Part shown: one piece after another, positions 18,167 to 26,938 of the stretch | How the letters are laid out: every line of letters starts with the position of its first letter | Numbering within the stretch: position 1 is the stretch's first letter | Source of the DNA: Jutongia hominis | Lineage (GTDB): Bacteria > Bacillota > Clostridia > Lachnospirales > Lachnospiraceae | NCBI RefSeq assembly: GCF_014384965.1 | Contig: NZ_JACRSW010000009.1 | Coordinates: 62,001 to 126,000 of the forward strand | Direction: 5' to 3' | Length of the DNA: 64,000 bases | Notes under the pieces: generated by a model | Told to the model about the DNA's origin: nothing | What the model saw: only the letters and a program-made list of their open reading frames with translations | Database searches by the model: none | Program-made: the position numbers and the translations under genes

Positions 18167-18970
18167 GATATAGTAACTCTAAAATCCAAGCGTTGCACGC
18201 TTGCCGCACTTTCGTGCTTGAAGATTTTATCGTTCATGAATTCTGCACAAGAAAACAAGCTCTCTTGCGTTGCGAATTCATGATATAGTAACTCTAAAAT
18301 CCAAGCGTTGCACGCTTGCCGCACTTTCGTGCTTGAAGATTTTATCGTTCATGAATTCTGCACAAGAAAACAAGTTCTCTTGCGTTGCGAATTCATGATA
18401 TAGTAACTCTAAAATCCAAGCGTTGCACGCTTGCCGCACTTTCGTGCTTGAAGATTTTATCGTTCATGAATTCTGCACAAGAAAGCAAGCTCTCTTGTGT
18501 TGCGAATTCATGATATAGTAACTCTAAAATCCAAGCGTTGCACGCTTGCCGCACTTTCGTGCTTGAAGATTTTATCGTTCATGAATTCTGCACAAGAAAA
18601 CAAGTTCTCTTGCGTTGCGAATTCATGATATAGTAACTCTAAAATCCAAGCGTTGCACGCTTGCCGCACTTTCGTGCTTGAAGATTTTATCGTTCATGAA
18701 TTCTGCACAAGAAAGCAAGCTCTCTTGTGTTGCGAATTCATGATATAGTAACTCTAAAATCCAAGCGTTGCACGCTTGCCGCACTTTCGTGCTTGAAGAT
18801 TTTATCGTTCATGAATTCTGCACAAGAAAACAAGTTCTCTTGCGTTGCGAATTCATGATATAGTAACTCTAAAATCCAAGCGTTGCACGCTTGCCGCACT
18901 TTGTGCTTGAAGATTTTATCGTTCATGAATTCTGCACAAGAAAGCAAGCTCTCTTGTGTTGCGAATTCAT
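18167..18970. repeat. Seven-unit 115-bp tandem repeat array
   Basis: Seven units start (GATATAGTAACTCTAAAATC) at 18167, 18282, 18397, 18512, 18627, 18742 and 18857; the last is 114 bp (one C lost). The units are nearly identical. Three variants are marked at the second hairpin: A (AAAACAAGCTCTCTTGCG, unit 1), B (AAAACAAGTTCTCTTGCG, units 2, 4, 6) and C (AAAGCAAGCTCTCTTGTG, units 3, 5, 7). So a 230-bp B-C dimer is repeated three times. Each unit has two hairpins: TAAAATC..GATTTTA and ATGAATTC..GAATTCAT. There is no CRISPR-type spacer and no credible ORF. Confidence 0.95.
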
Positions 18971-19004
18971 GATATACTGCTTCTGTTTTTCGTCATATAT
19001 ATCG

Positions 19005-19033
19005 GTATTTAGTTTACAATGTGAACTAAATAC
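19005..19033. repeat. Inverted repeat after the array
   Basis: GTATTTAGTTTACA / TGTGAACTAAATAC, 14-bp arms with one mismatch and almost no loop. It could be an operator or the tip of a decayed mobile element. The surrounding 18971-19140 is otherwise featureless AT-rich DNA. Confidence 0.5.
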
Positions 19034-19140
19034 AAAGAGCACTATAATCTTTTTTGAAAGAAAAGTCAAGAGCAGAAGTATTCCTTATATTAAGGGAGCA
19101 GAAGCAATTCTTATACATAGGGGCAGGATGTGGAAAACAC

Positions 19141-19168
19141 GACAAAACCCCTCAACAGAGGGGCTTTG
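19141..19168 (-). terminator. Hairpin, probable terminator of the DUF11 gene
   Basis: GACAAAACCCCTC-AACAG-AGGGGCTTTGTC is a strong GC-rich stem about 107 bp past the stop of the minus-strand DUF11 gene. It is followed on the minus strand by CGTGTTTTCC. Confidence 0.55.
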
Positions 19169-19275
19169 TCACTTTCTATAAAGAAAATTAAGATGTTCTT
19201 GTGGGATTTTTTATAATTCACAAAAGAGTATGGGATCATTTCTTTTTGTATGATCACTAAAAGCGATCATAGCAT

Positions 19276-20127
19276 TCAGATCGTACCTGTGATTACTAAT
19301 GTGCTGACACCCGGATTTACGAGCCATGCACCGGTGACAGGATCCTGTGTATAGCTTGCAGCAGGAACTGTAATTTCACCTGCAAGAGTAGCAAAAAGTC
19401 CGGTTGTTTCATCATAAGTGTAGTTAGTTGTTTCTTTCCATGCGGTATCATTAAATGTGACAGAAATGTTAGAAAGGACAGGATCAAACGTATCTGTGAT
19501 CACGGCGTTTGATCCTGCAAGGGCGGGTGCACTTCCAGAATTCTGAATCAGGAAAGTGTAAGTGAGCTGACCGTTTTCAGCCACAGGAACCGGGCTGACA
19601 GATTTTGTGATATTTAACAAAGGTGAGCTGTCAGCAAGGACCGATTCGTTGACCGTGATCGGTGTAATACCGCCACCGCTGATAACAGCAGTATTGTTGA
19701 TCGAAGATTCCGGAGCTAAAGGTGCAAACTGATTGGTAGTTACTTCATATACGATCGTAACATTTCCGTTGGCAGGAATGGAAATTCCGGTGATCGTAAG
19801 AGGTGGTCCGGCTGTAACGGTTGGTGCCGGCTGAAGAGTGCCATTGATATAATAGTGGATCGTATCAGCAACATAGGTTAATGGTGTCAGGGTAGTTGTA
19901 TTAAATTCATACGTTCCAAGATCATCTTTGATCGTCAGATCCGTAAATGCTGTATTACCGGCATTTACGAGAGTGATCAGATAAGTGATCGTATCATTCT
20001 GGCCATACGTTGGCTGCATGGCAGTTTTTTTCGCAGAAAGAACTTCTAAAATCTCACCAACGGCGATATTGGAATTAGTAACTGCATTGCCATAGCGAAG
20101 CTGTGCCTGATTGGTAAATCGTGCCAT
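19276..20127 (-). CDS. DUF11 repeat protein
   Basis: 283 residues built of two or three beta-rich DUF11-type repeats: an opening MARFTNQAQLRYGNAVTNSN, then repeats centred on YLITLVNAGNTAFTDLTIKD and YTFLIQNSGSAPALAGSNAV with conserved Asn-Gly/Ala turns. There is no signal peptide, membrane anchor or LPxTG motif, although DUF11 domains usually occur in exported proteins. The start at 20127 is chosen; an in-frame TTG at 20145 is less likely. It stands alone. Ser/Thr/Pro-rich and Lys-poor, unlike its neighbours. Function unknown. Confidence 0.75.
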   Translation of the reverse strand: MARFTNQAQLRYGNAVTNSNIAVGEILEVLSAKKTAMQPTYGQNDTITYLITLVNAGNTAFTDLTIKDDLGTYEFNTTTLTPLTYVADTIHYYINGTLQPAPTVTAGPPLTITGISIPANGNVTIVYEVTTNQFAPLAPESSINNTAVISGGGITPITVNESVLADSSPLLNITKSVSPVPVAENGQLTYTFLIQNSGSAPALAGSNAVITDTFDPVLSNISVTFNDTAWKETTNYTYDETTGLFATLAGEITVPAASYTQDPVTGAWLVNPGVSTLVITGTI

Positions 20128-20238
20128 TTGTGTTCTCTTTGTCAAATAGGTATATAATTACTATATGTCTTAAAAGAACATGGGTAACCCGAAAAGAATT
20201 TTTATTCAGACAGATGCAAAGAAAATAACAGAAATCCT

Positions 20239-20358
20239 GCTTCGACAAGATGGAAAAAAGGCAAAAAATTGCTTTGACAAGTTTGAAAAAAGTAAAACAA
20301 CTGCTTTAACAGGATGGAAAAAGGCAAAACAACTGCTTTGACAAGTTTGATAATGACG
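20239..20358. repeat. Four-unit 32-bp tandem repeat
   Basis: GCTTTGACAAGTTTGAAAAA-type units begin at exactly 32-bp intervals: 20239, 20271, 20303 and 20335. Alternate units are closer to each other (GACAAGATGG/AACAGGATGG against GACAAGTTTG twice), so this is again a dimer-like arrangement. It lies between the DUF11 and YitT genes. Confidence 0.8.
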
Positions 20359-20408
20359 ACAGAAAAGATCGAAAAACAAAATCGGAAATTAAAATGTGAA
20401 AATACATT

Positions 20409-21287
20409 TTAATCATGAGGAATATCATGAAATCTGCCGGATAATTCCTCGGTTTTGACAATATTGATAAAGGCATGTGGATCGATGGAGCGGATCAATG
20501 GTATCAATTCTCTTTTGGCTTCGGAGTTGATCACGGAGTAGATTAATGTTTTTTCTTTCTCTTCATAGCATCCGATTCCCTGAAAAAGCGTAGCATCATG
20601 GTTTGTCAGCTCACGGATCGCTTTATAAATTTCATCCGAATGATCCGAAATGATAAAGAGCGTTTCTTTTTTATAATGTTTATATAATGCCTGGATCACC
20701 TGTGTGCTACAAAACTGGTAAATGATCGAATACAGTGCGATCGACCAGCCAAATAATGCTCCGGCAACTGTCAGGACAAGAATATTTCCAAGGAAAATAT
20801 AGTTCCATGCATCAATGCCTTTTTCCTGAGACAGCCAGATGCTGATAAAATCAGTACCACCGGTTGTTGTACCTACGTTCAGACACAGGCTGACTGCAAA
20901 TCCGTTGATGATTCCGCCAAATACGCTGACTAAGAGTGCATCCTGTGTGAAAATATAGGCAGGCAGCAGATCGACAAAGATACTTGATAAAAAGATGACA
21001 ATGATTGAATACAAAGTAAAACGTTTCCCGATAAAACGAAAAGCAATATAGGCAGGAAACAGATTCAGAACTATATTAAAAAAAGTATATGGAATGCTGA
21101 TATGAAAAAAGTGGATCCCGATCTGTTGCAATAAAAGGGATACACCGGAAAAACCACCGGGCAGCAGATTGGCAGTTTTTGCAAAACAGCGCAGATTCCA
21201 TGCATATAGGATGGATGCAAAAAGGATTACAAATATACGAAACACCTGATAGAATGCAGGGTGTTTGTTTTCAACAGTCTGGAACAT
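20409..21287 (-). CDS. YitT family membrane protein
   Basis: 292 residues with five or six N-terminal membrane spans (about 15-190, including GGFSGVSLLLQQIG and the GTTTGGTDFI loop) and a C-terminal cytoplasmic DUF2179 ligand-binding-like domain (about 205-285). This is the standard YitT (DUF161 plus DUF2179) layout, common in many copies in Clostridia; the transported or sensed compound is unknown. GAGGAGGGATTTT precedes the ATG. A 20-bp direct repeat with the palindrome TGATATATCA lies just upstream. Confidence 0.9.
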   Translation of the reverse strand: MFQTVENKHPAFYQVFRIFVILFASILYAWNLRCFAKTANLLPGGFSGVSLLLQQIGIHFFHISIPYTFFNIVLNLFPAYIAFRFIGKRFTLYSIIVIFLSSIFVDLLPAYIFTQDALLVSVFGGIINGFAVSLCLNVGTTTGGTDFISIWLSQEKGIDAWNYIFLGNILVLTVAGALFGWSIALYSIIYQFCSTQVIQALYKHYKKETLFIISDHSDEIYKAIRELTNHDATLFQGIGCYEEKEKTLIYSVINSEAKRELIPLIRSIDPHAFINIVKTEELSGRFHDIPHD

Positions 21288-21308
21288 AAAATCCCTCCTC
21301 TTTTATCA

Positions 21309-21355
21309 TTTTGATATATCATAGCATATTTATCTTTTTGATATATCATAGCATA
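21309..21355 (-). repeat. 20-bp direct repeats upstream of the yitT-like gene
   Basis: TTTTGATATATCATAGCATA occurs at 21309-21328 and 21336-21355 (27-bp period); each holds the palindrome TGATATATCA. Placed 22-68 bp before the YitT start, they could be promoter -10 boxes or a pair of operator sites. Between here and 21571 I see only AT-rich DNA. Confidence 0.6.
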
Positions 21356-21571
21356 GGATGGCAAGCTCGACCAACATAAAATATAAAAAATAATTGTCAA
21401 ATAAAGAAAGAAGAAAACTATGAAAGATCAGAGTATACAAATGCAGGAATAATATGGAAATGTGTTCAAATATCTTCTTTCAAATTGCAAAAATATCTTT
21501 TTTAAAATTGCACAAAAATTTTCTGAAAAATGCGGGATTTCGGGTAATTTACTTAAAATTTACATTTGCTA

Positions 21572-21600
21572 TTGACAAATAATCTGTTTGAAACTACCAT
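21572..21600 (+). promoter_or_regulatory. Sigma-A promoter of livJ
   Basis: TTGACA (21572-21577), 17 bp, TACCAT (21595-21600). It gives a leader of about 115 nt before the livJ ATG, in which I recognise no riboswitch. Confidence 0.65.
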
Positions 21601-21719
21601 ACAGGGTACAGCAGTTTTTAGATTACTTTTATAGGAGAGAATAATTTGGGTGGGGACTATTTCCTGTATTTGTATTTAGGATTGCTGACATTGCAAACTC
21701 AATAAAAGGAGGAATTCTC

Positions 21720-22883
21720 ATGAGATTATGGAAAAAAGCATTAAGTGTGCTGCTTGTATCTGCAACAGCAATTTCAATGTGTGCCTGCGGCGGTGTAAAG
21801 AAAGGTTCAGGATCATCTGATACATTTAAGATTGGTGGTATCGGACCAACAACCGGTGATGCAGCAATTTACGGAAAGGCCGTTAAGAATGGTATTCAGC
21901 TTGCTGTTGATGAGATCAACAAAGACGGCGGTATCAATGGTAAGAAGATCGAATATAAATTTGAAGATGACCAGAACGATACAGAGAAATCTGTTAATGC
22001 TTACAACAGCTTAAAAGATTGGGGTATGCAGATGTTAGTCGGTACGGTTACATCAAACCCTTGTACAGCAGTCGTAGAGGAATCTCATAATGATAATATG
22101 TTTCAGTTGACACCTTCTGCTACAGCAGTAGAATCTATTCAGTATGACAACGCATTTCGTATGTGTTTCTCTGATCCTAATCAGGGTAGTGCTTCAGCAG
22201 ATTATATTGCCGATCATAAGATTGCTACAAAAGTAGCTGTAATTTACAATAGTTCGGATCCTTATTCATCAGGTATCTATCAGAAATTCGCAGAAGAAGC
22301 AAAAGCTAAGAAGCTTGACGTTGTAGCTGCGGAAGCATTTACAGCAGACAGCAAGACAGACTTTTCGGTACAGATCCAGAAAGCACAGAATGCAGGTGCT
22401 GAGATGGTATTCCTTCCAATCTACTATCAGGAAGCTTCTTTAATCCTTGCACAGGCTAAAAAAGCCGGATTTACACCAAAATATTTTGGCTGTGATGGTA
22501 TGGATGGTATCCTTGCATTAAAGGGATTTGACAAAGAACTTGCAGAAGGACTTATGTTCTTAACACCATTTACTGCAGATGCACAGGATGATAAGACACA
22601 GACATTTGTAAAAGCTTATAAAGCAGCATTTAAAGATACTCCGATCCAGTTTGCCGCAGATGCTTACGATTGTGTATATAGCATTAAGGCAGCCGCTGAA
22701 AAGGCAAAGATCACACCGGATCAGAGCGTATCTGATATCAGTGATGCATTAAAGAAATCTATGACAGAAATTAAGATGGATTGTCTGACAGGTACAAACA
22801 TTACATGGAAGTCAGACGGAGAACCTTCTAAGGAGCCAACCGTCGTAACCGTTCAGAATGGTGCGTATAGTATCGCTCAGTAA
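21720..22883 (+). CDS. livJ: Branched-chain amino acid ABC transporter substrate-binding lipoprotein
   Basis: A 387-residue lipoprotein. The signal peptide ends in AISMCACGG, a lipobox with Cys23 as the probable lipidated residue. The Peripla_BP_6/LivJ fold follows, opening FKIGGIGPTTGDAAIYGKAV, with the typical ligand-contact regions LTPSATAV and FRMCFSDPNQG. It captures leucine/isoleucine/valine (or related amino acids) for LivHMGF. AAAGGAGG precedes the ATG. It is separated from livH by a terminator and three repeat A copies, so the binding protein and permease genes are transcribed from separate promoters. Confidence 0.93.
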   Translation: MRLWKKALSVLLVSATAISMCACGGVKKGSGSSDTFKIGGIGPTTGDAAIYGKAVKNGIQLAVDEINKDGGINGKKIEYKFEDDQNDTEKSVNAYNSLKDWGMQMLVGTVTSNPCTAVVEESHNDNMFQLTPSATAVESIQYDNAFRMCFSDPNQGSASADYIADHKIATKVAVIYNSSDPYSSGIYQKFAEEAKAKKLDVVAAEAFTADSKTDFSVQIQKAQNAGAEMVFLPIYYQEASLILAQAKKAGFTPKYFGCDGMDGILALKGFDKELAEGLMFLTPFTADAQDDKTQTFVKAYKAAFKDTPIQFAADAYDCVYSIKAAAEKAKITPDQSVSDISDALKKSMTEIKMDCLTGTNITWKSDGEPSKEPTVVTVQNGAYSIAQ

Positions 22884-22917
22884 TGAATTTCTGTTCAACG
22901 CGATAAGAAGATGAAGA

Positions 22918-22958
22918 AAAGTCTGTACGAACGCTGACAGTTCGTACGGACTTTTTTT
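22918..22958 (+). terminator. Terminator after livJ
   Basis: 12-bp stem GTCTGTACGAAC / GTTCGTACGGAC (22921-22932 with 22940-22951) followed by seven T. Repeat A copy 3 begins right behind it. Confidence 0.92.
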
Positions 22959-22959
22959 A

Positions 22960-23076
22960 TGGAATAGGAAAATGCTCGTACAGTAGTGGTGCATCAACAA
23001 GAATTGCATTAGCAATTCTTGCAAAGTTTAATGTACCACTAAACTTTTGACAAAGCGCCGGCTTTGCACTTTTTTA
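22960..23076 (+). repeat. Repeat A copy 3 (long form)
   Basis: A 117-bp long-form copy. It has an extra hairpin AAGTTTAATG-TACC-ACTAAACTT between the CAAGAATTGC hairpin and the final CAAAGC-GCCG-GCTTTG terminator stem. It starts one base after the livJ terminator T-run and is joined head-to-tail to copy 4. Confidence 0.9.
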
Positions 23077-23168
23077 TGGAATAGGAAAATGCTCGTACAG
23101 TAGCGGTACATCAACAAGAATTGCATTAGCAATTCTTGCAGTGCAAAGCGCTGGCTTTGCACTTTTTA
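23077..23168 (+). repeat. Repeat A copy 4 (short form)
   Basis: A 92-bp copy that starts exactly at the T-run end of copy 3, so copy 3's own terminator served as the landing site. Same two hairpins and final T-run. Confidence 0.9.
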
Positions 23169-23241
23169 TGGAATAGGAAAATGCTCGTACAGTAGCGGTA
23201 TACCAACAAGTAAGGAACAAGTATCGTACTTACTCTTTTAG
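23169..23241 (+). repeat. Repeat A copy 5 (diverged or partial)
   Basis: The first ~40 bp match repeat A (TGGAATAGGAAAATGCTCG ... ACCAACAAG). Instead of the usual hairpins there is AGTAAG ... CTTACTCTTTT, a different terminator-like stem. It follows directly on copy 4's T-run. Confidence 0.75.
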
Positions 23242-23270
23242 TTGTTTTTCTCTTCAAAAAATGCTAAAAT
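23242..23270 (+). promoter_or_regulatory. Probable promoter of livHMGF
   Basis: TTGTTT (23242-23247), 17 bp, TAAAAT (23265-23270), about 50 bp before livH. It explains how the permease genes are expressed despite the series of terminators after livJ. Confidence 0.6.
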
Positions 23271-23320
23271 AGTAAAGATTTAGTTGTATACAAAAATACA
23301 AAAAATAGAGGAGGAAGATT

Positions 23321-24205
23321 ATGAGCTTTATATCATATCTGATTAATGGATTAGGTCTGGGAAGCGTATATGCTATTATTGCTCTGGGATATACCATGGT
23401 TTATGGTATTGCAAAGATGTTAAATTTTGCACATGGTGATGTTATCATGATTGGTGCATATGTTGCATTGCTTAGCATGACACATGCCGGTATGCCGGTG
23501 CTTCCGGCCGTTCTGATCTCAGTTGTGGCATGTACTGTTTTAGGATTGCTGATCGAAAGAGTGGCTTACAAACCGCTTCGAAATGCATCCTCATCATTAG
23601 CTGTTTTGATCACAGCAATTGGTGTCAGTTACCTGCTTCAGAACATAGCACTTTTGATGTTTGGTGCAAATGCACAGACATTTCCATCTGTAGTCAAATG
23701 GAAAGGACTTTCTTTGGCCGGTGGCAAATTAACGATCTCAGGTGAGACATTAGTCACGATCATTGTCTGCATCATTATCATGATTGCATTGATACTTTTT
23801 GTGCAAAAGACAAAACCGGGTCAGGCAATGCGTGCGGTATCTGAAGATCGTGGTGCAGCACTTTTAATGGGTATCAACGTCAATGGTACAATCGCACTTA
23901 CTTTCGCGATCGGTTCGGGACTTGCAGCAATCGCAGGCGTCCTTCTTTGTTCGGCATATCCAAGTCTGACGCCGTATACAGGAGCTATGCCGGGTATCAA
24001 GGCATTCGTTGCAGCGGTATTTGGTGGAATCGGTTCGATACCGGGTGCTTTTATCGGTGGTATTTTACTTGGTATCATTGAAATCTTTGGTAAAGCATAT
24101 ATTTCATCACAGATGGCAGATGCGATCGTGTTTGCTGTGCTGATCGTTGTGCTGTTAGTCAAACCAACCGGTTTGTTAGGCAAAAAAATACAAGAGAAAG
24201 TGTAG
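23321..24205 (+). CDS. livH: Branched-chain amino acid ABC transporter permease
   Basis: 294-residue inner-membrane permease with about eight hydrophobic segments. It has the LivH opening LGSVYAIIALGYTMVYGI and the coupling (EAA-like) loop AVSEDRGAALLMGINV (near residue 170). It forms the translocation pore with LivM. GAGGAGGAAGATT precedes the ATG. First gene of livHMGF, with 9 bp to livM. Confidence 0.95.
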   Translation: MSFISYLINGLGLGSVYAIIALGYTMVYGIAKMLNFAHGDVIMIGAYVALLSMTHAGMPVLPAVLISVVACTVLGLLIERVAYKPLRNASSSLAVLITAIGVSYLLQNIALLMFGANAQTFPSVVKWKGLSLAGGKLTISGETLVTIIVCIIIMIALILFVQKTKPGQAMRAVSEDRGAALLMGINVNGTIALTFAIGSGLAAIAGVLLCSAYPSLTPYTGAMPGIKAFVAAVFGGIGSIPGAFIGGILLGIIEIFGKAYISSQMADAIVFAVLIVVLLVKPTGLLGKKIQEKV

Positions 24206-24214
24206 GTGGCTGTT

Positions 24215-25276
24215 ATGTTAAAAAAATTATCCAAACAGAAAATAAGCGATATCATCACCTATGGCATTGTATTAGTTGCTTTTATCGTGATGCAGATCTT
24301 AATTAATGCAGGACAGATTTCTTCTTTGTTTGAAGGATTGATGGTTCCGCTTTGTACTTATATCATTTTGGCGATCTCTTTAAACCTTGTGGTTGGTGTA
24401 CTGGGAGAATTAAGTCTTGGTCACGCCGGCTTTATGTGTGTCGGTGCTTTTACGAGTGCATTCTTTTCAAAATGTATGCAGGATACGATCACAAATTCAA
24501 TCGTGCGTTTTCTGATCGCACTTCTGATCGGTATTGTTGTAGCTGCTATTTTCGGACTACTGATCGGTATTCCGGTATTACGTCTGAATGGTGATTATTT
24601 AGCTATCGTTACACTGGCTTTTGGTGAGATCATCAAAAACATTGTTAATGTACTTTTCATCGGAAAAGATTCCAAAGGTTTTCATTTTTCAACCAAAGAT
24701 GTGATGGCATTGAATATGGAACCGGATGGCAAGGTTATCGTCAATGGACCACAGGGAATTACCGGAGCACCGAAAGATGCTACATTCTTTATAGGATTTA
24801 TTCTTGTTCTGATCACATTGTTTATCATTCTGAATCTGATCCATTCCAGAGACGGTCGTGCGATCATGGCGATCCGTGATAACAGAATTGCGGCAGAATC
24901 CATTGGTATCAATATTACAAAATATAAATTAATGACATTTACGATCTCTGCTGCAATGGCAGGAGCGGCCGGTGTGTTATATGGTCATAATCTTTCCAAT
25001 CTGACTGCAAACACCAATAACTTTGGTTATAACATGTCGATCAACATCCTGGTATTCGTTGTACTTGGTGGCATCGGAAATATTCGCGGTTCGATCATTT
25101 CAGCCGTTGTATTGACGCTTCTTCCAGAACTTCTCCGTGGACTGTCAGATTATCGTATGTTGATCTATGCGATCGTTCTGATCGTAATGATGCTCTTTAA
25201 CTGGGCACCAAAAGCAATTGAATGGCGTGAAAAGTATCTTTCATTCAAAAAGAATAAAAAGGAGGCTGTAAAATAA
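24215..25276 (+). CDS. livM: Branched-chain amino acid ABC transporter permease
   Basis: 353-residue permease with about nine to ten spans. It shows LNLVVGVLGELSLGHAGFM and the cytoplasmic loop MAIRDNRIAAESIGINI typical of LivM. Start at 24215, where AGGTGG lies 5 nt upstream; the in-frame GTG at 24206 directly follows the livH stop. The stop overlaps the livG ATG by one base (TAATG), indicating translational coupling. Confidence 0.95.
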   Translation: MLKKLSKQKISDIITYGIVLVAFIVMQILINAGQISSLFEGLMVPLCTYIILAISLNLVVGVLGELSLGHAGFMCVGAFTSAFFSKCMQDTITNSIVRFLIALLIGIVVAAIFGLLIGIPVLRLNGDYLAIVTLAFGEIIKNIVNVLFIGKDSKGFHFSTKDVMALNMEPDGKVIVNGPQGITGAPKDATFFIGFILVLITLFIILNLIHSRDGRAIMAIRDNRIAAESIGINITKYKLMTFTISAAMAGAAGVLYGHNLSNLTANTNNFGYNMSINILVFVVLGGIGNIRGSIISAVVLTLLPELLRGLSDYRMLIYAIVLIVMMLFNWAPKAIEWREKYLSFKKNKKEAVK

Positions 25277-26037
25277 TGGAAAATGTATTGGATGTTAAAA
25301 ATCTCGGAATTTCCTTTGGTGGTCTCCGCGCAGTAAATGACTTTTCGGTTTCGATCAAAAAGGAGCAGCTTTATGGTCTGATCGGGCCAAATGGTGCCGG
25401 TAAAACAACGATCTTCAACCTTTTAACAGGTGTTTATAAGCCGGATAGCGGTAAGATCATCTTAGATGGAACGGATGTAACCGGAAAATCCACGATCGAT
25501 ATCAATAAGGCAGGAATTGCAAGAACCTTTCAGAATATCCGACTGTTTTCACAGCTTTCGGTGCTTGATAATGTAAAAGTCGGATTGCACAATAACCATA
25601 GCTATTCTACGGTGGAAAGCATTTTCCGCCTGCCACGTTTCCATAAAGTAGAAAAGGAAATGAATGAGATCGCAATGGAACTGTTAGAAGTTTTTGGATT
25701 AAAAGAAGATGCAAATGTACAGGCACAGAATCTTCCTTACGGACAGCAGAGAAAGTTAGAGATTGCAAGAGCACTTGCTACAAAGCCAAAGCTTCTTTTG
25801 CTCGATGAGCCTGCAGCCGGTATGAATCCGAATGAGACAGAAGAATTGATGGAAATGATCCGTTTTGTCAGAGACCATTTCCATATGACGATCCTTTTGA
25901 TCGAACATGATATGAAGTTAGTTAGTGGAATCTGCGAACAGTTGACTGTATTAAACTTTGGTGAAGTGTTAGCACAGGGAGATACTTCAACCGTATTAAA
26001 TGATCCACAGGTTATCAAGGCATATCTTGGAGAATAG
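25276..26037 (+). CDS. livG: Branched-chain amino acid ABC transporter ATP-binding protein
   Basis: 253-residue ABC ATPase: Walker A GPNGAGKT, a degenerate signature LPYGQQRKLEIARAL (the LivG form), Walker B LLLLDEPAAGM and switch His in LLIEHDMKLV. It energises LivHM together with LivF. One-base overlap with livM; AGGAGG follows its stop and serves livF. Confidence 0.96.
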   Translation: MENVLDVKNLGISFGGLRAVNDFSVSIKKEQLYGLIGPNGAGKTTIFNLLTGVYKPDSGKIILDGTDVTGKSTIDINKAGIARTFQNIRLFSQLSVLDNVKVGLHNNHSYSTVESIFRLPRFHKVEKEMNEIAMELLEVFGLKEDANVQAQNLPYGQQRKLEIARALATKPKLLLLDEPAAGMNPNETEELMEMIRFVRDHFHMTILLIEHDMKLVSGICEQLTVLNFGEVLAQGDTSTVLNDPQVIKAYLGE

Positions 26038-26049
26038 GAGGAAATCGTT

Positions 26050-26760
26050 ATGGCAATGCTTGAGGTAAAAGATTTAGAAGTATATTATGGAATGATCCAG
26101 GCGATCAAAGGAATTTCTTTTGAAGTCAATCAGGGAGAAGTCATTGCGTTGATCGGTGCAAACGGTGCCGGAAAGACAACAACGCTTCATACGATTACAG
26201 GACTTCTTTCTCCGAAGAAAGGAAGTGTTCTTTTTGAAGGACAGGACATTACAAAAGTGCCTGCACATAAGATCGTATCCATGGGAATGGCTCATGTGCC
26301 GGAAGGACGTAGAGTATTCTCACAGCTTAGCGTATATGAGAACTTAAAACTGGGTGCCTATACAAGAAAAGACAGGAGTAATATTGACAAGGAATTGCAA
26401 AGCATTTATGAGCGTTTTCCACGTCTGGCAGAAAGAAAGAACCAGTTAGCCGGTACATTAAGTGGCGGTGAACAGCAGATGCTGGCGATGGGACGTGCTT
26501 TGATGTCAAAGCCGTCAATCGTTTTAATGGACGAACCATCCATGGGATTGTCACCGATCCTTGTCAATGAGATTTTTGATATTATCGAGTCGATCAGCAA
26601 GAGTGGAACGACTGTTCTTTTGGTAGAACAGAATGCGAAAAAAGCTCTTTCGATCGCTGACAGGGCCTATGTATTAGAGACAGGTAAAGTCGTTTTGGAG
26701 GGAAATGCAAAAGATCTTCTTGAAAACGATTCTATTAAGAAAGCATATCTTGGAGAGTAA
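26050..26760 (+). CDS. livF: Branched-chain amino acid ABC transporter ATP-binding protein
   Basis: 236-residue ABC ATPase: Walker A GANGAGKT, Q-loop region VPEGRRVFSQLSV, signature LSGGEQQML, Walker B VLMDEPSMGL and switch region LLVEQNAKKA. Last gene of the liv operon, 12 bp behind livG. No clear hairpin terminator follows within 130 bp. Confidence 0.96.
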   Translation: MAMLEVKDLEVYYGMIQAIKGISFEVNQGEVIALIGANGAGKTTTLHTITGLLSPKKGSVLFEGQDITKVPAHKIVSMGMAHVPEGRRVFSQLSVYENLKLGAYTRKDRSNIDKELQSIYERFPRLAERKNQLAGTLSGGEQQMLAMGRALMSKPSIVLMDEPSMGLSPILVNEIFDIIESISKSGTTVLLVEQNAKKALSIADRAYVLETGKVVLEGNAKDLLENDSIKKAYLGE

Positions 26761-26938
26761 GAAATAGTAGAATGATTCTATTACATTATTAAAAGTTAAA
26801 TTTGGACTTTATAGATACTGTTTTCATTATCCGGATCGAAAAGATCAGAATTGGATTTTATAGCTGTTTCTTTCATTAGAAAATAGCAGTATAATGGAGA
26901 GTATAAAAGATCATTTCATAGGAAATGGGGGGATACAC

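Noticed and set aside
18738..18947. Short ORFs inside the 115-bp array
   Set aside because: They repeat the same peptide with the repeat unit and lack RBS; they are composition artefacts.
18167..18970. CRISPR array
   Set aside because: The 115-bp units are directly joined and nearly identical throughout; there are no unique spacers and no cas genes in the window.
20239..20358. CRISPR-like 32-bp repeats
   Set aside because: The 32-bp period is the whole unit, with no spacer of varying sequence between copies.
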